NCBI GenBank assembly: GCA_036803245.1 | Contig: DAIRUQ010000114.1 | Span: forward strand, 1-7,836 | Direction: 5' to 3' | From: DAIRUQ01 sp036803245 | GTDB taxonomy: Bacteria; Chloroflexota; Anaerolineae; UBA1429 | Length of the DNA stretch: 7,836 nt | In this document: positions 5,614 through 7,836 of the stretch, piece by piece | Layout of the letters: each line of letters starts with the position of its first letter | Numbering within the stretch: the first letter of the stretch is position 1 | The notes under the pieces: model-generated | The model's database searches: none | What the model saw: the letters and a program-made list of their open reading frames with translations, nothing else | What the model was told of the DNA's origin: nothing | Made by a program: the position numbers and the translations under genes

Positions 5614-5677
5614 AACTGTAGCCTGCCGAGGAGCGGGTGGTCCGACGGCCCCCGGGGAGGGTAGTCCGCGCTCGCGC

Positions 5678-5705
5678 TTGCGCTTTCGTGCGGCACGGCT
5701 ATAAT
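5678..5705 (+). promoter_or_regulatory. Promoter of the DUF4332 gene
   Basis: A perfect TATAAT at 5700-5705 is preceded, 16 bases away, by TTGCGC at 5678-5683 (3 of 6). Transcription would start near 5712 and leave a leader of about 70 bases. Confidence 0.55.
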
Positions 5706-5708
5706 GGC

Positions 5709-5759
5709 GGCAGTTGCGATAGCGACGTTGCCTATCAAGAGGTAGCCATTGGGGCTGCC
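5709..5759 (+). ncRNA. Possible nested stem in the DUF4332 mRNA leader
   Basis: GGCAG (5709-5713) can pair with CTGCC (5755-5759), and inside it GATAG (5718-5722) with CTATC (5732-5736). The arms are only 5 bp and the outer one sits at the transcription start, so this may be chance. The ribosome binding site at 5768-5773 lies just outside it. It matches no riboswitch class I know. Confidence 0.15.
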
Positions 5760-5781
5760 AGCTCAAAGAGGAGAAGGGACC

Positions 5782-6186
5782 ATGACAAAGTTGCTCGAGA
5801 TCGAAGGCATCGGCGAGGTCTATGCTGGCCAGCTTGCCGGAGCGGGCGTGCGCAGTCTGGAGGACTTGCTCGAAAAAGGATCCACGCCCAATGGGCGCAA
5901 GGATCTGGCCGAGGCTACGGGCATCAGTGGCAAACTGATCCTCGAGTGGGTCAACCTGGCCGACCTGTTCCGCATCAAGGGTATCGGCGAAGAGTATTCG
6001 GATCTGCTGGAAGAGGCGGGTGTGGATACAGTCGTCGAGCTGGCCCAGCGCAACGCCGAGAACCTTTTCGTCAAGCTGCAGGAAGTGAACGCCGAGAAAA
6101 AGCTGGTGCGCAAGCTGCCGGCCCTGTCCCAGGTTACCAACTGGGTGGCGCAGGCCAAGGAGCTACCGCGGGTAATCCAGTACTAG
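5782..6186 (+). CDS. DUF4332 protein with two helix-hairpin-helix motifs
   Basis: A 134-residue soluble protein that is all DUF4332. Two HhH-like motifs are visible: IEGIGEVYAGQLAGAGV (7-23) and IKGIGEEYSDLLEEAGV (65-81). The GxG turn followed by an amphipathic helix ending in AGV is typical of HhH folds that contact the nucleic acid backbone. Between them are TPNGRKDLAEATGIS and LEWVNLADL, and the C-terminal WVAQAKELPRVIQY is also conserved in the family. The start at 5782 has GAGGAG (5768-5773) 8 bases upstream; an earlier in-frame codon at 5749 lacks one. It has its own promoter and terminator. Biochemical function is unknown; DNA or RNA binding is an inference from the fold. Confidence 0.88.
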   Translation: MTKLLEIEGIGEVYAGQLAGAGVRSLEDLLEKGSTPNGRKDLAEATGISGKLILEWVNLADLFRIKGIGEEYSDLLEEAGVDTVVELAQRNAENLFVKLQEVNAEKKLVRKLPALSQVTNWVAQAKELPRVIQY

Positions 6187-6212
6187 GCTCCAGCCTCGAC
6201 GCGTCTGTCACG

Positions 6213-6260
6213 CAGGGCCCGCTCCACCCGTAGAGGGTTGGGTGGGCCCTGTTTGCTTTC
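6213..6260 (+). terminator. Intrinsic terminator of the DUF4332 gene
   Basis: CAGGGCCC (6213-6220) pairs with GGGCCCTG (6244-6251), and after a small bulge ACCC (6226-6229) can extend the stem with GGGT (6240-6243). TTTGCTTTCT follows directly. The T-tract is interrupted, but stem strength and position 27 bases after the stop codon make it convincing. Confidence 0.7.
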
Positions 6261-6302
6261 TCCAGCGCGGGATCCACCGACCGCTGGCCGCGCGTTCGCC
6301 TC

Positions 6303-6332
6303 TTGCCGCGGCGACGCACGTCGGCCTATACT
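6303..6332 (+). promoter_or_regulatory. Promoter of the papain-like/glycosidase-like operon
   Basis: TTGCCG (6303-6308, 4 of 6) and TATACT (6327-6332, 5 of 6) are 18 bases apart. Transcription would begin near 6339, about 32 bases before the ATG at 6371. It follows the terminator of the preceding gene, which fits a separate transcription unit. Confidence 0.5.
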
Positions 6333-6370
6333 GCGTTCGAGGCACAGAGGCGACAGTGGGAGCGCCGAGG

Positions 6371-7075
6371 ATGAGTCGGACCGAGAGCCCAACCCAAGGA
6401 CGCACGGCGACCGTCGCAAAGGGCGACGCGGCCGGGTCTGACGCAGCCCGAGAACCGCGCCGCGAGTGGACGATTCGCACGGCCTTTGAGCCTAGCCTTT
6501 ATGGCTGGCGCCTGGCCAACCGCTTCCGCTGGGGGCCCCGGGGACGGTGGACGTATGGGTTGTGCGGTGGGCTCTGCTATGCCGCGCTGGACCATTGGGC
6601 TCAAGGCCGGCCCGTCCCGCCGGCCTATGACCCGGCACGGTTGCGGTCTCGCACGCTGGGCTACTTGCGGCGACGTCAGGCGGCCAGCATGGACCTGCGT
6701 CATCTCTGCAAACTGGCGCGTTGGCTGCTCATGTCGGACGCGACCGTTGCGCAAAAGGTGTTCGCAGAGGTGGTGCCGGAGCTGCAGGCGGTGCTGGAGG
6801 AGGGCCGGCCCGTGCCGCTGATGCTGGTGCGCACGCGAGGTTTGGCGAGGCCCTGGAACAACCACCAGGTGGTGGCGTACGGCTGCTCTTGTGACGCGGT
6901 CACCGGCACGATGCGCTTGCAGGTGTACGATCCCAACCACGTGGAGCAGCCTGTTGAGATCACGCTCGATCCCACTGGTGGCGATGGCGCGCCGCGCCTA
7001 GCCCAGTCGACGGGTGAGCCGCTGCGCGGGCTGTTTCCGTTGCGCTACCGGCCAGCACCGCCTCCCTCCATCTGA
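6371..7075 (+). CDS. Papain-fold-like (cysteine-peptidase-like) protein of unknown function
   Basis: A 234-residue protein started at the ATG at 6371 (GGGAG at 6358-6362, 8-base spacer). An earlier in-frame start at 6242 falls inside the previous gene's terminator and is not credible. There is no signal peptide. The first 30 residues are polar and probably disordered. The core shows YGLCGGLCYAALDHW with Cys65 and Cys69, then NNHQVVAYG with His165, then LQVYDPNHVEQP with Asp187. Cys, then His before a hydrophobic strand, then Asp in a YDPN turn is the order of papain-fold C39-like peptidases and amidases; Cys65 or Cys69 would be the nucleophile. I know related sequences only as hypothetical proteins. 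The partner gene starts 34 bases downstream. The fold is an inference; peptidase activity is unproven. Confidence 0.65.
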   Translation: MSRTESPTQGRTATVAKGDAAGSDAAREPRREWTIRTAFEPSLYGWRLANRFRWGPRGRWTYGLCGGLCYAALDHWAQGRPVPPAYDPARLRSRTLGYLRRRQAASMDLRHLCKLARWLLMSDATVAQKVFAEVVPELQAVLEEGRPVPLMLVRTRGLARPWNNHQVVAYGCSCDAVTGTMRLQVYDPNHVEQPVEITLDPTGGDGAPRLAQSTGEPLRGLFPLRYRPAPPPSI

Positions 7076-7109
7076 CGAGGCCGCGAACTGGGAAAAGGAG
7101 GACCACGCC

Positions 7110-7836
7110 ATGAAGCCGTTGGGGTTTGGTTCTATCCGACTCACCTCGGGCGACCTGTTAGAGCGCGCTCGCCGTTCGTTCACCCGTCTGCGGCGAGAGC
7201 CCTACTGTCCTGGCGAGGTCTTTCATCCGGCCGACTATGACTGGCCGGGCGACTTTGAGGGACGCTTGTTGCTGGCGCAGATCCTCTTGGCCCAGGCTTT
7301 GGGGGAGGAGCCGGCCAACCTGGCCACCATCCTCGACGCGCTTCCCGACCACCTGAACGATCGGGGCTATCTGGGGCCGGTCCGCGCCGATGGCCTGGTG
7401 GATGAGCAACAGATCTCGGGGCACAACTGGTTTCTGAGTGCGCTGGTGGCGCTGTACCGCTGGCGAGGCGTTCCCGATACCCTCGAGGTCATTCGCCGCG
7501 TAGTGGTGGGCTTGTTGTTGCCGACGGCAGGCGCCTATGCGGCCTATCCCTCAGATCCGGAGCAGCGAGCGGCGATGCCCGAGGGCGCCGCCGCCGGAAG
7601 CCGCGTCGATCATCGCATCGGCCGCTGGCTACCCTCCACCGACGTGGGCTGCGCGTTCATCGCGTTGGACGGGGCCACTGCGGCTTTCCAGGTGCTGCCC
7701 GAGGGCCCCGACCGCGAGGCGCTGGGCCAGCTCATCGGTGAGATGATCGCCGCCTACCGGGCCATCGATGTTCGGGCGCTTTCCTTTCAGACGCACGCCA
7801 CCCTCTCGGCCCTGCGGGGCGTCTTGCGGCACCATG
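7110..7836 (+). CDS. (alpha/alpha)6-barrel glycosidase-like protein, GH127/DUF1680-like (partial, runs off the right edge)
   Basis: The ATG at 7110 has a full AAGGAGG (7095-7101) 8 bases upstream and stays open for 242 codons to the end of the window. No signal peptide is seen. WPGDFEGRLLLAQILLAQALG (45-65), followed by LPDHLNDRGYLGP (78-90) and DEQQISGHNWFLSALVALYRW (98-118), is the pattern of the first helices of six-hairpin glycosidases such as GH127 beta-L-arabinofuranosidases (DUF1680 relatives). The later Cys-rich catalytic part of GH127 is beyond the edge, so activity cannot be judged. RSFTRLRREPY near the start is basic. Probably co-transcribed with the papain-like gene. The fold call is good; the exact family is uncertain. 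Confidence 0.75.
   Translation, partial: MKPLGFGSIRLTSGDLLERARRSFTRLRREPYCPGEVFHPADYDWPGDFEGRLLLAQILLAQALGEEPANLATILDALPDHLNDRGYLGPVRADGLVDEQQISGHNWFLSALVALYRWRGVPDTLEVIRRVVVGLLLPTAGAYAAYPSDPEQRAAMPEGAAAGSRVDHRIGRWLPSTDVGCAFIALDGATAAFQVLPEGPDREALGQLIGEMIAAYRAIDVRALSFQTHATLSALRGVLRHH

Larger units (their letters stand above)
5409..5781. other. Long intergenic region without a supported gene
   Basis: About 370 bases between the glycosidase and the DUF4332 gene. Short open frames on either strand have no ribosome binding site or recognisable protein. It contains a weak imperfect hairpin around 5457-5480 (CGGGCG with CGCCCG), a better palindrome at 5591-5613, an 11-base motif (5561-5571) shared in inverted orientation with 161-171, and the promoter and leader of the next gene. 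I see no tRNA cloverleaf or recognisable riboswitch. Confidence 0.6.

Noticed and set aside
5500..5766. 88-codon minus-strand frame in the long intergenic region
   Set aside because: Arg- and Pro-rich random-looking composition, no ribosome binding site, and it covers the promoter of the DUF4332 gene.
6326..6940. 204-codon minus-strand open frame opposite the papain-like gene
   Set aside because: No start signals or family features; the opposite strand has a promoter, a ribosome binding site and conserved motifs.
1..7836. CRISPR array, tRNA, rRNA, transposase or phage genes
   Set aside because: No regularly spaced repeats, cloverleaf sequences, integrase or transposase motifs, or target-site duplications were seen on either strand.

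Overview
The window looks like a stretch of a GC-rich, non-model bacterial genome. A member of the Chloroflexota (Anaerolineae-like) is my best guess, and it is an inference from gene content only: a single-domain fasciclin protein, a DUF4332 helix-hairpin-helix protein, a URO-D-like protein with a YGCCED motif, and two glycosidase-like proteins of the kind common in Chloroflexota and Planctomycetota genomes. There are no rRNA, tRNA, CRISPR or insertion-sequence features. A run of ten Ns at 4430-4439 shows that this is a scaffold joined from two contigs, probably metagenomic.

Left end (1-1020): the first 25 codons of a small membrane protein run leftward off the edge. It is divergent from a secreted fasciclin-domain protein that ends in a sortase-type LPQTG signal. 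The fasciclin gene has a near-consensus promoter overlapped by inverted repeats, a well-spaced ribosome binding site and a T-tract terminator. Next (1016-2725, minus strand) is a two-gene operon: a URO-D-like protein followed by a DinB-like protein. It is divergent from pfk (2885-3952, plus strand), an ATP-type 6-phosphofructokinase with unusual active-site residues. The two transcription units share a compact intergenic region with back-to-back promoters.

Middle (4083-5408): one gene for a cytoplasmic clan GH-A (GH5-like) glycoside hydrolase is broken by the N gap. About 171 bases appear twice, at roughly 90% identity, on either side of the gap, and the left copy also has an 11-G tract that shifts the frame. 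The likeliest explanation is two overlapping strain variants joined by the assembler. Two tandem paralogous genes remain possible.

Right end (5409-7836): a 373-base gap without a gene contains a hairpin and a promoter. It precedes a 134-residue DUF4332 protein with its own terminator. A two-gene plus-strand unit follows: a papain-fold-like protein with Cys, His and Asp in the expected order, then an (alpha/alpha)6-barrel glycosidase-like protein (GH127/DUF1680-like) cut off by the window end.

Taken together the region is mostly central and carbohydrate metabolism (phosphofructokinase and two glycosidase-like proteins) with surface and uncharacterised proteins between. I see no defence, secretion or mobile system. 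The parts most likely to hide new biology are the URO-D-like/DinB pair, the cysteine-peptidase-like/glycosidase pair and the sortase-tagged fasciclin protein under a possible operator.
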